Origin: Akkermansia sp.
GTDB lineage: Bacteria > Verrucomicrobiota > Verrucomicrobiia > Verrucomicrobiales > Akkermansiaceae
Length of the DNA stretch: 64,000 nt
Reading direction: 5' to 3'
Assembly: GCF_020860705.1 (NCBI RefSeq)
Contig: NZ_JAJBTT010000018.1
Coordinates: 56,755-120,754 of the forward strand
Below, one piece after another: positions 18,675 through 27,314 of this stretch; position 1 is the stretch's first letter; each line of letters opens with the position of its first letter. The notes beneath the pieces are model-generated. The model ran no database searches. It worked only from the letters and a program-made list of their open reading frames with translations, and was not told where the DNA came from. A program made the translations under genes and the position numbers.

Positions 18675-18675
18675 T

Positions 18676-18755
18676 CTCCGTGCGGGCCGCCGGTCCGTGG
18701 GAGGAATGCATCCACGGGAGGCCGCGTTGCCGGCTTCCGCCCACGGAGTTGTTTT
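18676..18755 (+). terminator. Probable terminator hairpin
   Basis: CTCCGTG (18676-18682) pairs with CACGGAG (18742-18748), and the latter is followed by TTGTTTT. A second inner hairpin (CCGTGGGA with TCCACGG) lies in the loop. Confidence 0.5.
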
Positions 18756-18804
18756 AACCGTCCGTCCTGCATTGCCGGTGCATGCTCCCGGATGACGGAG
18801 GGTT

Positions 18805-21342
18805 TTATTTGGCCTTGCCCCCTTCGTACACCAGCACTTCAAAGGGTTTTAACGTAAAGGTCAGCTCTTTGTCGATGTCCAGGGGCTTGCCGGTGAAGCC
18901 GTCCAGAGCCCTCTGGTCGTCATAGGAATCCTTGAAGGTGATGGCCCCCTTGACGTCTGCGGGGATGTCCAGAAGGCTGCGCAGGGTGCCGGTCAGGCTT
19001 TTCTCCTGATCGGAGGAGTTGCGGAGCGCCAGGGTTGCCTTGTTTTTATTCCAGGCGGCCCACCCGTACACGGCTCCTTCATTGGTATCCTTGTTCCACG
19101 GGTTGCCGCCCACCCAGTGCACATCGTCCAGCACGTCCGCATTGCGGCGTATCCATTTGATGCTCTTGGCCAGCTCGTCCCACAGCAGGCCGTTTTGGGC
19201 GTTCATCAGGTCCCGGTCCACATAGAGTTCCTGGAGGGAGGTCCCGCAGGCCATGGCGCAGCGGAGTTCCTTCTTCACGTTTTCAGGATCGCGGGGCATG
19301 CACGCGGGCGGCCCGAACTTGGTGACGATCACACCGTGGGTCATCATGGAGTTGATGGGCATCAGCGGAGAGCCCTGCACAAAGACTTCATGCACCAGGC
19401 GGTCGCGGTAGGTGATCCACTTGTCGCGGTTGTCGCCCACGCCGATGGTGCCGAAGTCGTTTTCCTGCCTCCAGACGGAGTCCGCGTAACGGAACCAGAA
19501 GGGGGAGGCCCAGGTTCCCACCGTGCAGTTGATGTAAAGATCTCCCTTCTTTTTGCGCAGGGCGGTCAGCACGCGGATGATGCCTTCCGCATCCTCTTCA
19601 TTGCCGGGGCCCTTGGCGTGGAAGTGGGTGCTGATGCCGTCGAATTTGAAGTACTTCATGTTGTAGTCCTTCACCATCTGGGAGCAGCGGCCCACAAAGG
19701 CGTCAAAGTATTCCTTGTTGGAAAGCTGGAAGTTGCCGATCTTGTTGTCCGGGTGCTTGACGTTCCAGTGGGCGAGGCGCTTGCCCTTGGAGGCTCCATA
19801 GCCGCCCACCGGGCCCAGCCACGCGCCGATGCCCGCCTTTTGCCTGCCGGCGGCGGCGTCCACGCGCTTGAATCCCTGCGGGAACATCTTGTGGAAGTCC
19901 CACAGGCTGTTGAACTCGTCCCATCCGTCATCCCAGACGAAGGCGTCAATAGACATGCCGCGTTTCTGGAAAAACTGTTCCTGCCAGTCCTTCAGCACGG
20001 CCAGGCACTGCTCTTCCGTCATGCGCTTGGCGGGATCGGAATCATTGTTCCGGTTGATATTCAGTTCATACCAGGAATTGTAATGGATGAAAGGGCGGTA
20101 GGGCATCACGCGCTCCCGCTCTATATAGGCCAGGAAGGAGCGGCGCTGCTGGCCGGGGGCAAAGATGCCGAGGACGGAGGATACTTCCCACACTTCCCTG
20201 GGCTGCATGGTGGTTTTACGGCTCCAGAGGCCCTGGGCCATCCGGGAATCGTCCGTTTGGGCAGCCTCTTTTTTATCCAGCGTGCGCACGGGGAGGGAGA
20301 AGATGATTTCCCCCTTGCTGGCAATCGGTTCAGTCTTGGTCTGGACCCAGTAGCGCAGCATGTAGTCCCCCTTGGCGGGAACTTTTACGGTATAGGTGTT
20401 GTTGGCATTGGCATTCCCGGTGCTGCCGGCGTGGAAATCCGAGTCCAGAACGGCTCCCTTCGTGGAAAGGAGCTGCACGCCGACCGTGTTCAGCTTGTTA
20501 TTCCCCTTGTCGCCTCCCTTGTACTGGAAAGTGACGGTGCAGGGCCCTTTGCCGTCAATGGTAACGGGGCCTTCCGCAGAGGCCAGCTTGTCCCCGTACT
20601 GCTTGTTCAGTTCCTTCGGGATGTTGAAATTGCCCGTCCATGAAGCCGTGGACCATGCGTTGGCTTTCCAGGTTGCGGAGTCCCCGCTTTCCGCATTTCC
20701 GGTTCCTCCCACGGTATTGATGCCCATGGGCGTTTCCAGGGCGGTGAAAGCCAGGTCATTGACGATGAGGGCGCCTCTGGCGTTGCCGGAGACGGAGGCG
20801 GCCCCGGCTTTTCCTTCCACCAGGTCATATTGCATGGCTACGATGTTTTTCATCTGGACGGGCTGCGTACTGACCAGGCGGAGTTCCTGCCGCAGGTAAT
20901 GGGAATGGTCCCTGAGCACGGCGCGCCAGGAGATGTGCAGGGAACCGTTCAGCGCCTGGAAGGAGGCCGTGACGGCTTTTCCGGGGAAGCGGTCGGCCAG
21001 TTTGAACGCCTTGGGATTGGGCTGGAGGGTGACGAGTTTGACGTTTTCCGCCTTCAAGTCGGAGGATTTGATGCTCCGGCCGTCCTGGAGGTTGATGATG
21101 AACAGTTCCTCTCCGGCCTTGGCTACGGGGCCCAGTTTGGACGTCATTCCTCCAAAGGAAAGTTTGCCGCCGCGGTTGAGGAATTTGGCCGTCAGAAGGT
21201 TGTTGGAGAGGGTATAGCCGGAGGAGGCCTGCTCCGCATTGGCCGCACCGGGGGTGGACCCCGGAAAGACAACTGCTGCGGAAGCGGTTGCAAGACTTCC
21301 GGAGACGGTGGCCAGCAAGAAAGCTTTAGTAAGAAAATTCAT
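18805..21342 (-). CDS. Secreted GH36-like glycoside hydrolase (alpha-galactosidase clan)
   Basis: 845 residues with a signal peptide (MNFLTKAFLLATVSGSLATASA). The N-terminal half is beta-rich with an inserted carbohydrate-binding-like domain. A (beta/alpha)8-type domain begins near residue 430. It contains DAFVWDDGWDEF, the GAWLGPVGGYG loop and YFKFDGISTHF, where the KxD aspartate is the expected nucleophile of clan GH-D/GH36-like enzymes. A beta-sandwich C-terminus follows. It probably cleaves alpha-linked galactose or GalNAc-type sugars from host or dietary glycans in the periplasm or outside the cell. Similar proteins are sometimes labelled enterotoxin in databases; nothing here supports a toxin role. 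Substrate is unknown. Confidence 0.7.
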   Translation of the reverse strand: MNFLTKAFLLATVSGSLATASAAVVFPGSTPGAANAEQASSGYTLSNNLLTAKFLNRGGKLSFGGMTSKLGPVAKAGEELFIINLQDGRSIKSSDLKAENVKLVTLQPNPKAFKLADRFPGKAVTASFQALNGSLHISWRAVLRDHSHYLRQELRLVSTQPVQMKNIVAMQYDLVEGKAGAASVSGNARGALIVNDLAFTALETPMGINTVGGTGNAESGDSATWKANAWSTASWTGNFNIPKELNKQYGDKLASAEGPVTIDGKGPCTVTFQYKGGDKGNNKLNTVGVQLLSTKGAVLDSDFHAGSTGNANANNTYTVKVPAKGDYMLRYWVQTKTEPIASKGEIIFSLPVRTLDKKEAAQTDDSRMAQGLWSRKTTMQPREVWEVSSVLGIFAPGQQRRSFLAYIERERVMPYRPFIHYNSWYELNINRNNDSDPAKRMTEEQCLAVLKDWQEQFFQKRGMSIDAFVWDDGWDEFNSLWDFHKMFPQGFKRVDAAAGRQKAGIGAWLGPVGGYGASKGKRLAHWNVKHPDNKIGNFQLSNKEYFDAFVGRCSQMVKDYNMKYFKFDGISTHFHAKGPGNEEDAEGIIRVLTALRKKKGDLYINCTVGTWASPFWFRYADSVWRQENDFGTIGVGDNRDKWITYRDRLVHEVFVQGSPLMPINSMMTHGVIVTKFGPPACMPRDPENVKKELRCAMACGTSLQELYVDRDLMNAQNGLLWDELAKSIKWIRRNADVLDDVHWVGGNPWNKDTNEGAVYGWAAWNKNKATLALRNSSDQEKSLTGTLRSLLDIPADVKGAITFKDSYDDQRALDGFTGKPLDIDKELTFTLKPFEVLVYEGGKAK

Positions 21343-21372
21343 GGTGGGATATAAAAACGGAGCTAGGATGCT

Positions 21373-21400
21373 AAGATAGCTCCCGGCGCGGTTTCTTCAA
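21373..21400 (-). promoter_or_regulatory. Sigma70-like promoter for the GH36-like gene
   Basis: On the minus strand, TTGAAG (21400-21395), a 16-bp spacer and TATCTT (21378-21373) lie 30 bp before the ATG at 21342. Confidence 0.5.
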
Positions 21401-21493
21401 GGAAAAAGCCTTCCGGCGGGGAAGACGGCCTCTTGAAAATCCGTCATCGTTTTACGTGCGGAAAGGGTGCCCGGATTCCATGACACGCAAGCA

Positions 21494-21523
21494 TTGATTT
21501 TTTTCACCCCGTTTTGGTCTAAT
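21494..21523 (+). promoter_or_regulatory. Promoter-like sequence directly before poxB
   Basis: TTGATT (21494-21499), an 18-bp spacer and TCTAAT (21518-21523). The ATG is at 21528, so a transcript from here would have almost no leader. Confidence 0.4.
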
Positions 21524-21527
21524 CTAC

Positions 21528-23258
21528 ATGTATACGGTAGCCGAGCAGCTTGTTGAGATTCTGGAAAAAGCGGGGGTAAAGCGCATTTACGGCATTGTGG
21601 GAGACAGCCTGAACCCCATCACGGACGCCCTCCGCCGGAAGAGAACCATTGAATGGATTCACATGAGGCATGAGGAGGTGGGCGCTTTCGCCGCCAGTGC
21701 GGAAGCCCAGTTGAGCGGCAACCTGGCCGTGTGCTGCGGAAGCAGCGGCCCCGGCAATCTTCATTTGATCAATGGCCTCTATGATGCCCACAGGAGCAGG
21801 GCCCGCGTGCTGGCCATCGCTTCCCATATTCCCCAGAGCCAGGTGGGGGTGGATTATTTCCAGGTGACTCATCCGGAACAATTGTTCAAGGAATGCAGCA
21901 GTTATGCGGAGCTGGCGTCCACCCCGGTACAGGCGCCACGCGTGCTGATGTCCGCCATCCAGCACGCCTATTCCCTGCATGACGTGGGCGTCATCGTGCT
22001 GCCGGGAGACGTAGCGGACGCTCCCGCGGAATCCAGGGCGCTGATGCACCCTCCCGCCTACACCAGGGAAACCGTGGTGCCGGATCATGAATCCGTGGCA
22101 CGGCTGGCCCAGATGCTTGCCGCGCACGACCGCATCACCTTCTTCTGCGGGGGAGGATGCGCCGGAGCGGAAAACAAGGTGGTGCAGCTGGCCGCGAGGG
22201 TGAAAGCTCCGATTGCCTACACCTGGCGCGGCAAGGAGTATTTTGAGCATGACAACCCCATGGGCGTGGGCATGACCGGCCTGCTGGGTTGGGGGGATGC
22301 CTACAAGGCCATGCATGAGAGTGACCTGATCGTGATGTGGGGAACGGATTTCCCCTACTTCAATTTCCTTCCTGTCAAGCCGACCATCGTCCAGATTGAC
22401 TGTCGCGGGGAAGTGCTGGGGCGGCGCTGCCGCCTGGATTTGGGAATTTGCGGGGATGTGGGTGCTACGGCGGACGCCCTGCTGGAAATGGTGGAAGAGA
22501 AAAAAGATTCCGAACATCTGGATGCCTCCCTGAAACGCCATGCCAAAGACGTGAAGGACATGAACGCTTATATGGAAGGGAACGACAAGGAGTCTCCCAT
22601 CCGTCCGGAACAGGTGACCACCGCCCTGAACCAGTACGCGGCTCCGGATGCCGTGTTCACCGTGGATACGGGCACCCCCTGCATCTGGAGCGCGCGGTTT
22701 CTTTGCTCCACGCTGGGCAGAAAGACGCTGGCGTCCTTCAATCACGGTTCCATGGCCAATGCCATGCCGATGGCCATCGGAGCGCAAAAGGCATACCCGA
22801 ACCGCCAGGTGATCGCCCTGTGCGGGGACGGCGGCCTTTCCATGCTGCTGGGGGACCTGATTACGATTGTGCAGTACAGGCTTCCGGTGAAACTGGTGGT
22901 GTATAATAACGGCTGCCTGGATTTCATTCAGTTGGAAATGCAGGCCGCGGGCCTGATTCCCTGGCAGATTGACCTGGACAATCCCTCCTTTGCCGCCGTG
23001 GCGGATGCCGTGGGCATCAAGGGGTTTGTGCTGGACAAGTCCAGCCAGGTGGATGAGATGGTGCAGGATTTTCTGAAATATCCGGGCGCGGCGCTGCTGG
23101 ATGCCCGTGTGGACCGTGACGCCCTGGCCCTGCCTCCCTACATCAGCCTGGGGCAGGCGGCGGATTTCTCCCTATCCATGGTCAAGCAGACCTTCTCCGG
23201 AGAAGTGAAGCAGGTGTGGAATACCCTGTCCGGGAACAGGAAGCTGTTCAAGCCCTGA
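21528..23258 (+). CDS. poxB: Pyruvate oxidase / pyruvate:quinone dehydrogenase
   Basis: 576 residues, close to E. coli PoxB. It is a ThDP- and FAD-dependent enzyme. The N-terminal Pyr domain carries the catalytic glutamate in HMRHEEVGAFAASAEA and the GxxSSGPGN-type loop CCGSSGPGNLHL. A central FAD domain follows. The PP domain has the ThDP/Mg2+ motif GDGGLSMLLGDLITIVQYRLPVKLVVYNN. It oxidises pyruvate to acetate and CO2 with electrons to quinone at the membrane. The C-terminal amphipathic tail that lets PoxB bind lipid may be present (SMVKQTFSGEVKQVWNTL). It is a single gene, convergent with gatB. Confidence 0.92.
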   Translation: MYTVAEQLVEILEKAGVKRIYGIVGDSLNPITDALRRKRTIEWIHMRHEEVGAFAASAEAQLSGNLAVCCGSSGPGNLHLINGLYDAHRSRARVLAIASHIPQSQVGVDYFQVTHPEQLFKECSSYAELASTPVQAPRVLMSAIQHAYSLHDVGVIVLPGDVADAPAESRALMHPPAYTRETVVPDHESVARLAQMLAAHDRITFFCGGGCAGAENKVVQLAARVKAPIAYTWRGKEYFEHDNPMGVGMTGLLGWGDAYKAMHESDLIVMWGTDFPYFNFLPVKPTIVQIDCRGEVLGRRCRLDLGICGDVGATADALLEMVEEKKDSEHLDASLKRHAKDVKDMNAYMEGNDKESPIRPEQVTTALNQYAAPDAVFTVDTGTPCIWSARFLCSTLGRKTLASFNHGSMANAMPMAIGAQKAYPNRQVIALCGDGGLSMLLGDLITIVQYRLPVKLVVYNNGCLDFIQLEMQAAGLIPWQIDLDNPSFAAVADAVGIKGFVLDKSSQVDEMVQDFLKYPGAALLDARVDRDALALPPYISLGQAADFSLSMVKQTFSGEVKQVWNTLSGNRKLFKP

Positions 23259-23287
23259 TGACTTGAACAAAAATACTAAATATGAAA

Positions 23288-23346
23288 GACCAACTACTAA
23301 ATCTCGTGCTGGGAAATATTTAGTCTTTCACCTTTAATAGTTGGTC
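23288..23346. repeat. Inverted repeat between convergent poxB and gatB
   Basis: GACCAACTACTAAA (23288-23301) is nearly the reverse complement of TTTAATAGTTGGTC (23333-23346), with 13 of 14 positions pairing. An overlapping alternative stem is formed by TGAAAGAC (23283-23290) and GTCTTTCA (23323-23330). It may stop transcription from both sides. There is no U-run. Confidence 0.55.
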
Positions 23347-24811
23347 ACTGCGCTGACAGCGCTTTCTTCAGAGCTTCCGTCACGATCTTCGGATTGGCCT
23401 TGCCTTTGGCGGCTTTCATGACCTGGCCGGTGAGCCAGTTGAGCAGCTTGTCGTTTCCGGCCTGGATTTCCGCCACCTTGTCCGGGTTGGCGGAGATGAC
23501 TTCCTGCACGATGCCGTCCAGGAAGGAGGAATCCGCTTTTTCAAAGCCAAGCATCTTGGCGGCCTGCGCCGCAGTGAGGGACGGTTCCTCCCACATTTTG
23601 GAGAAGACGTCCTTGGCCTGGTTGTTGGAAACGGTGCCGTCGTCAATGATGGCGATCAGGTCCCGGATGGCTCCTGGCTTCACCGGGCATTCGGACGGCC
23701 GCATGCCCTTTTCATTCAGCACGGCGGAAATGTTGTTGATGACCCAGTTGGCGATCTTCTTGCCGTTTGCGGTTCCCTGCGCGGCCTCTTCAAAGAAGCG
23801 GGCCAGCTCCAGGTCTCCCACCAGCACGTTGGCGTCATATTCGCTCAGGCCGTACTCCTCCATGAACCGCTTCTGGCGTTCCTGGGGCAGTTCCGGAATC
23901 TCGCTGCGTACCTTGTCCACCAGCGGGACCGTATGCACGGGCACCAGGTCCGGGCAGGGAAAATAGCGGTAATCGTGCGCATCTTCCTTGGTGCGCATGA
24001 CGACGCTTTCCCCGCGTTCGTCGTCCCAGCGGCGGGTGGACTGGATCTGCAGAATACCCATGTCCAGTTCTTCCGCCTGGCGCTGGATTTCATAATGGAG
24101 GGCCCTGCGGACGGCGGACATGGAGTTCAGGTTTTTCATTTCCACCTTTGCGCCCAGTTCCTTCTGGCCGTGGGGACGCAGGGAAATGTTCACGTCGCAG
24201 CGCATCTGCCCCTTCTCCATGTCAGCGTCGGAAATATCCCCGTAATTCAGGATCTGCTGGAGGGATTTGAGGTAGGCGTAGGCTTCCTCCGGGGTGTCGA
24301 TATCCGGGTCGGAGACGATCTCCATCAGGGCGGACCCGGCGCGGTTGTAGTCGATCAGGGAATAATTGGCGTGGTGGGTGATCTTCGCTGCGTCTTCCTC
24401 CAGGTGAATGCGGGTCAGCTTCACCGTGCGGAAAGGGGGTACGCCGGCCTTGATCACGTCATTCGGGTAGGACCAGGGGTACAGGGGCACCTCGCCGCCC
24501 AGGCACAGGGGAAGGTCCAGCTGGGAGGTCTGGTAGTTCTTCGCCATGTCCGGGTAGAAATAATTCTTGCGGTCCCATTGGGAAACCTCCGGGCTGGAGC
24601 ATCCCAGCATCAGGCCGGTCAGCAGCGTGCGTTCAATGGCAAACTCATTCAGCACGGGCAGGGCGCCCGGAAGCCCCAGGCAGGTGGGGCATACGCGCGT
24701 ATTGGGTTCAAAGCCAAAGCCGGTCTCGCAGGAGCAGAACATTTTGCTCTTCGTCTTGATCTGGCAGTGGACTTCCAGGCCAATGGTCACGATGTAATCT
24801 GAAATTGCCAT
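23345..24811 (-). CDS. gatB: Aspartyl/glutamyl-tRNA amidotransferase subunit B
   Basis: 488 residues. GatB supplies the kinase/transamidation half of GatCAB, which converts misacylated Glu-tRNA(Gln) or Asp-tRNA(Asn) to the amide form. Signatures are IGLEVHCQIKTKSKMFCSC at the N-terminus, NTRVCPTCLGLPGALPVLN (with the Cys pair for Zn), YFYPDMAKNYQTSQ, DYNRAGSALMEIVSDPD and RCDVNISLRP. The C-terminal YqeY-like domain (MLGFEKADSSFLDGIVQEV) binds tRNA. gatA and gatC are not adjacent. The 570-bp region upstream holds repeats and no gene. Confidence 0.97.
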   Translation of the reverse strand: MAISDYIVTIGLEVHCQIKTKSKMFCSCETGFGFEPNTRVCPTCLGLPGALPVLNEFAIERTLLTGLMLGCSSPEVSQWDRKNYFYPDMAKNYQTSQLDLPLCLGGEVPLYPWSYPNDVIKAGVPPFRTVKLTRIHLEEDAAKITHHANYSLIDYNRAGSALMEIVSDPDIDTPEEAYAYLKSLQQILNYGDISDADMEKGQMRCDVNISLRPHGQKELGAKVEMKNLNSMSAVRRALHYEIQRQAEELDMGILQIQSTRRWDDERGESVVMRTKEDAHDYRYFPCPDLVPVHTVPLVDKVRSEIPELPQERQKRFMEEYGLSEYDANVLVGDLELARFFEEAAQGTANGKKIANWVINNISAVLNEKGMRPSECPVKPGAIRDLIAIIDDGTVSNNQAKDVFSKMWEEPSLTAAQAAKMLGFEKADSSFLDGIVQEVISANPDKVAEIQAGNDKLLNWLTGQVMKAAKGKANPKIVTEALKKALSAQ

Positions 24812-25072
24812 AAAATTCGGAACGTTTGAATATCGCGGAAACTGTACGGGAGCGCTTTATCCGTGTCAAGGTACACCTCCGATTCCTGACTGGAAATTAT
24901 GTGCCGTATGATATTTCACTTCTCCGGCCATGTATGGCGTTCGCAGAGGAAATAGTAAATCAGGAATGGCATGTCTACGGAAGTCGGGAACCGTCGGTCA
25001 CTAGGGAAGAGGGAGAACGATGCCGTGCCTCTTTTGTAAAAACTTTGGTATTGTTCCCGGGATACGGTATGG

Positions 25073-25094
25073 ATGAAGGCCGGGAGGCCTTCAT
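25073..25094. repeat. REP-like palindrome, copy 1
   Basis: ATGAAGGCC and GGCCTTCAT form a perfect 9-bp stem around the loop GGGA. Its core GGCCGGGAGGCC is the exact reverse complement of the core of the hairpin at 25306-25325. Confidence 0.6.
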
Positions 25095-25305
25095 TCCCAG
25101 GTGCGGTTTTTGTTCAAGAGAGGCTGTTTTGCTCAGCCCTCGATTTTTCGTTCAAATCACGCTGTTCTGTTTAACCAGGAGTGTTCTATTTATCTCACGG
25201 TGTTTTTGTTCAAACCACGGGCTTCGTTCAAGAATCCCGGTGTTCCGGTTAAACCATGGGGATGCAGTCCTCTCACCGTGTCAGATAATGGCGGCTTATT
25301 GGGAG

Positions 25306-25325
25306 CAAGGGCCTCCCGGCCCTTG
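25306..25325. repeat. REP-like palindrome, copy 2 (inverted)
   Basis: CAAGGGCC and GGCCCTTG form a perfect 8-bp stem around TCCC. The core GGCCTCCCGGCC is copy 1 read on the other strand. Both copies lie near the string TTGTAAAAAC (25034 and 25323). Confidence 0.6.
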
Positions 25326-25380
25326 TAAAAACCGTGGAGAAAGGCAGTCCCTTTTATGTCCATTCATTTCTCCACTCTTT

Positions 25381-26112
25381 TTATAAAATGCCCAGTTCCT
25401 TAAGTTGCTGGATGGGGCGTTCCGGCCAGAGTTTGTTGGCAATGGGGCTGGCGGGGCTGGGGTGGAGCAGGGTGCCGATGGTGAAGCTTTTCTCCGGCAG
25501 GCGTGCGGCGGCGTCCCTCAGTTTCTGCGTGGCGTATGCCCCTACTCCCACCAGGGTATGCGGGTTCAGGATGGTGATGAGGGAAACCAGGTGATCCATG
25601 CACACTTCATCCACGGCGGCGCGCTGTTCCACGGGCAATTTGTCCGGCGTGATGTTGGCTCCGGTGGCGCCCATCCAGATCAGAGGGCAGTAGTTGGCCA
25701 CGTAATTGTGCCGGAAGAAGTTTTCCGCAGTGCCGAAAGTCTCTGCAAACAGCCCCCAGAGGCGGCGTCCGCTGACTTCCGACCGTGGGCAGTTGAAGCC
25801 GTCCACGGGACGTTTGGGATGGGTATGCTCCGGTTTGCCGACTTCTCCGCTGATTTTCAGCCAGTTGACGACCGCATCCACTTCGCCGAAGGGAACGCCC
25901 GTCTGGGCCATGCCGAAGGGGCCCGGATTCATGCCCAGGAAGAAATGGCTCTTTTCCCCGTTCCCGTAGGTGCGCACGTATTGCTCATGCGGCGCCCACG
26001 CATAGGTGAGCGGGTTGTAGGTAAAATGGACCGGGTCTCCGAACCGGAGCCGGTCCGTGCCGTCCCGGAGGGCGGCCGTGGCGTTCAGAATGGCTGCTGC
26101 GGTGTCGTTCAT
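25381..26112 (-). CDS. Single-strand-selective uracil-DNA glycosylase, SMUG1 type
   Basis: 243 residues. The SMUG1 signature GMNPGPFGMAQTGVPFG is intact (motif A), and motif B is LLHPSPASPIANK. SMUG1-like enzymes excise uracil and hydroxymethyluracil from DNA for base excision repair. The N-terminus has the family segment VHFTYNPLTYAWAPHEQYVRTYG. Bacterial SMUG1 is found in a scattered set of phyla including Verrucomicrobiota. It is divergently transcribed from pfkA, 110 bp away. The ATG at 26112 gives the normal length. Confidence 0.92.
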   Translation of the reverse strand: MNDTAAAILNATAALRDGTDRLRFGDPVHFTYNPLTYAWAPHEQYVRTYGNGEKSHFFLGMNPGPFGMAQTGVPFGEVDAVVNWLKISGEVGKPEHTHPKRPVDGFNCPRSEVSGRRLWGLFAETFGTAENFFRHNYVANYCPLIWMGATGANITPDKLPVEQRAAVDEVCMDHLVSLITILNPHTLVGVGAYATQKLRDAAARLPEKSFTIGTLLHPSPASPIANKLWPERPIQQLKELGIL

Positions 26113-26164
26113 GTCTTCTCATCATGAAGCGTTGCCCTTTATTGCGCCAGCAAAAACTCCGCGC

Positions 26165-26192
26165 TTGCATTATTTGTCCGGCCCGGTAACAT
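26165..26192 (+). promoter_or_regulatory. Possible promoter for pfkA
   Basis: TTGCAT (26165-26170), a 16-bp spacer and TAACAT (26187-26192) lie 30 bp before the pfkA ATG. Confidence 0.4.
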
Positions 26193-26222
26193 TTCCCCCC
26201 GGACAAGTTAATCTTATTACTT

Positions 26223-27185
26223 ATGAGTGGAATAGCCATTATGACATCAGGCGGTGACGCCGCCGGAATGAATCCGGCGATCAGGGCGGCTGTGGATCAT
26301 GCCCGCCAGCTTGGAATGAACCCGTACGTTGTCTATGACGGCCTGGAAGGCCTGATCGATGGAAAAATCAAGGAAGCCACCCGGGAACTGACCAGCGACA
26401 TGATTTACAGGGGTGGAACTCTCCTCCGTTCCTCACGGTCCAAGCGCTTTTTCGATTACGAATTCCGAAAGCAGGCCTATGAACACCTGAAGTCCCGCAA
26501 TATCGACAAGCTGGTCATCATGGGCGGCGACGGCTCCTTCCGCGCTCTGAACGACTTTTTCAACGATTTTGAAGTGCCCTTTGCCGGTATTCCTGCTACG
26601 ATTGACAACGACATCGCCGGCACGGACTACTGCCTGGGCGTGGACACGGCCCAGAACGTGATTCTGGACTGCATCGACTCCGTCCGCGATACCGCCCGCT
26701 CCCATCACCGCGCATTCGTGATTGAGACGATGGGCAGGGAGTGCGGCTACCTGGCGATGACCACCGCCCTTTGCAGCGCGGCGGACATCTGCATTGTTCC
26801 TGAAATTCCGTACGACCTGGAATCCATTTACAAGCGCCTGCAGCCCGTCATCAATGAAGAAGGCAGCTGCATCATCGCCGTGGTGGCGGAAGGCACCCGC
26901 GTGGCGCAGTACCTGACCCGCTGGCTGACGGAACGCGCCGGCATGGACACGCGCCTGACCGTGCTGGGCCATGTACAGCGCGGCGGCTCTCCTTCCGCCC
27001 GCGACCGCCTGATGGGCACCCGCTTTGCCACCCGTGCCGTGGAAGCCCTGAACAACGGTGACATCAACCAGATCATGGTCTACCATGACGGCCAGTACGG
27101 CTATGCCTCCCTGGACTCCGTGGCCGGGCAGCAGTATTCCGTGAATCCGGATATTATCAACCTCTGCCGGGAACTGAGCTGTTAA
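26223..27185 (+). CDS. pfkA: 6-phosphofructokinase (ATP-type)
   Basis: 320 residues, the usual bacterial PfkA length. It phosphorylates fructose-6-phosphate to the 1,6-bisphosphate. Motifs are TSGGDAAGMN (ATP loop), MGGDGSFRAL with the glycine that marks ATP rather than pyrophosphate use, and the catalytic PATIDNDIAGTDYCLG. Substrate loop ETMGRECGYLA and the late GHVQRGGSPSARDR are also present. The residue before TIDND is Ala, not the Lys of PPi enzymes. It is transcribed alone and followed by a strong terminator. Confidence 0.95.
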   Translation: MSGIAIMTSGGDAAGMNPAIRAAVDHARQLGMNPYVVYDGLEGLIDGKIKEATRELTSDMIYRGGTLLRSSRSKRFFDYEFRKQAYEHLKSRNIDKLVIMGGDGSFRALNDFFNDFEVPFAGIPATIDNDIAGTDYCLGVDTAQNVILDCIDSVRDTARSHHRAFVIETMGRECGYLAMTTALCSAADICIVPEIPYDLESIYKRLQPVINEEGSCIIAVVAEGTRVAQYLTRWLTERAGMDTRLTVLGHVQRGGSPSARDRLMGTRFATRAVEALNNGDINQIMVYHDGQYGYASLDSVAGQQYSVNPDIINLCRELSC

Positions 27186-27218
27186 GCTGGTTCCACGGCT
27201 CCGAGCACCGCTTTTTCA

Positions 27219-27260
27219 CGCCCATGCCTTCCCGTTCCGGCGGCATGGGCGGATTTGTTT
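27219..27260 (+). terminator. Rho-independent terminator of pfkA
   Basis: CGCCCATGCC (27219-27228) pairs perfectly with GGCATGGGCG (27242-27251), followed by GATTTGTTTT. Confidence 0.85.
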
Positions 27261-27287
27261 TGAAAAACCATGCCTCTTCTGTATGAT
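27260..27287 (+). promoter_or_regulatory. Sigma70-like promoter for rmlBA
   Basis: TTGAAA (27260-27265), a 16-bp spacer and TATGAT (27282-27287). Transcription would start near 27294, which supports the rmlB start at 27315 rather than any upstream codon. Confidence 0.6.
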
Positions 27288-27314
27288 GGCACCGTATCTT
27301 TTCCTGAAGACAGT

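Larger units (their letters stand above)
24812..25380. other. Gene-free intergenic region with palindromic repeats
   Basis: 569 bp lies between gatB and the glycosylase gene. It has two strong hairpins (annotated separately) and a degenerate repeat of GTTCAA-containing units between about 25110 and 25262. The rightward open frame starting at 24826 has no protein-like composition. Most of it looks like non-coding repeat DNA. Confidence 0.5.

Noticed and set aside
19117..20643. A 508-codon plus-strand open frame opposite the GH36-like gene
   Set aside because: Antisense shadow; no domain.
18805..21342. Reading the secreted GH36-like protein as an enterotoxin
   Set aside because: The sequence has glycoside-hydrolase catalytic motifs and no toxin domain.
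24826..25386. A 186-codon open frame in the gatB upstream region
   Set aside because: It runs through hairpins and imperfect repeats, has an odd composition, and no ribosome site; more likely non-coding.
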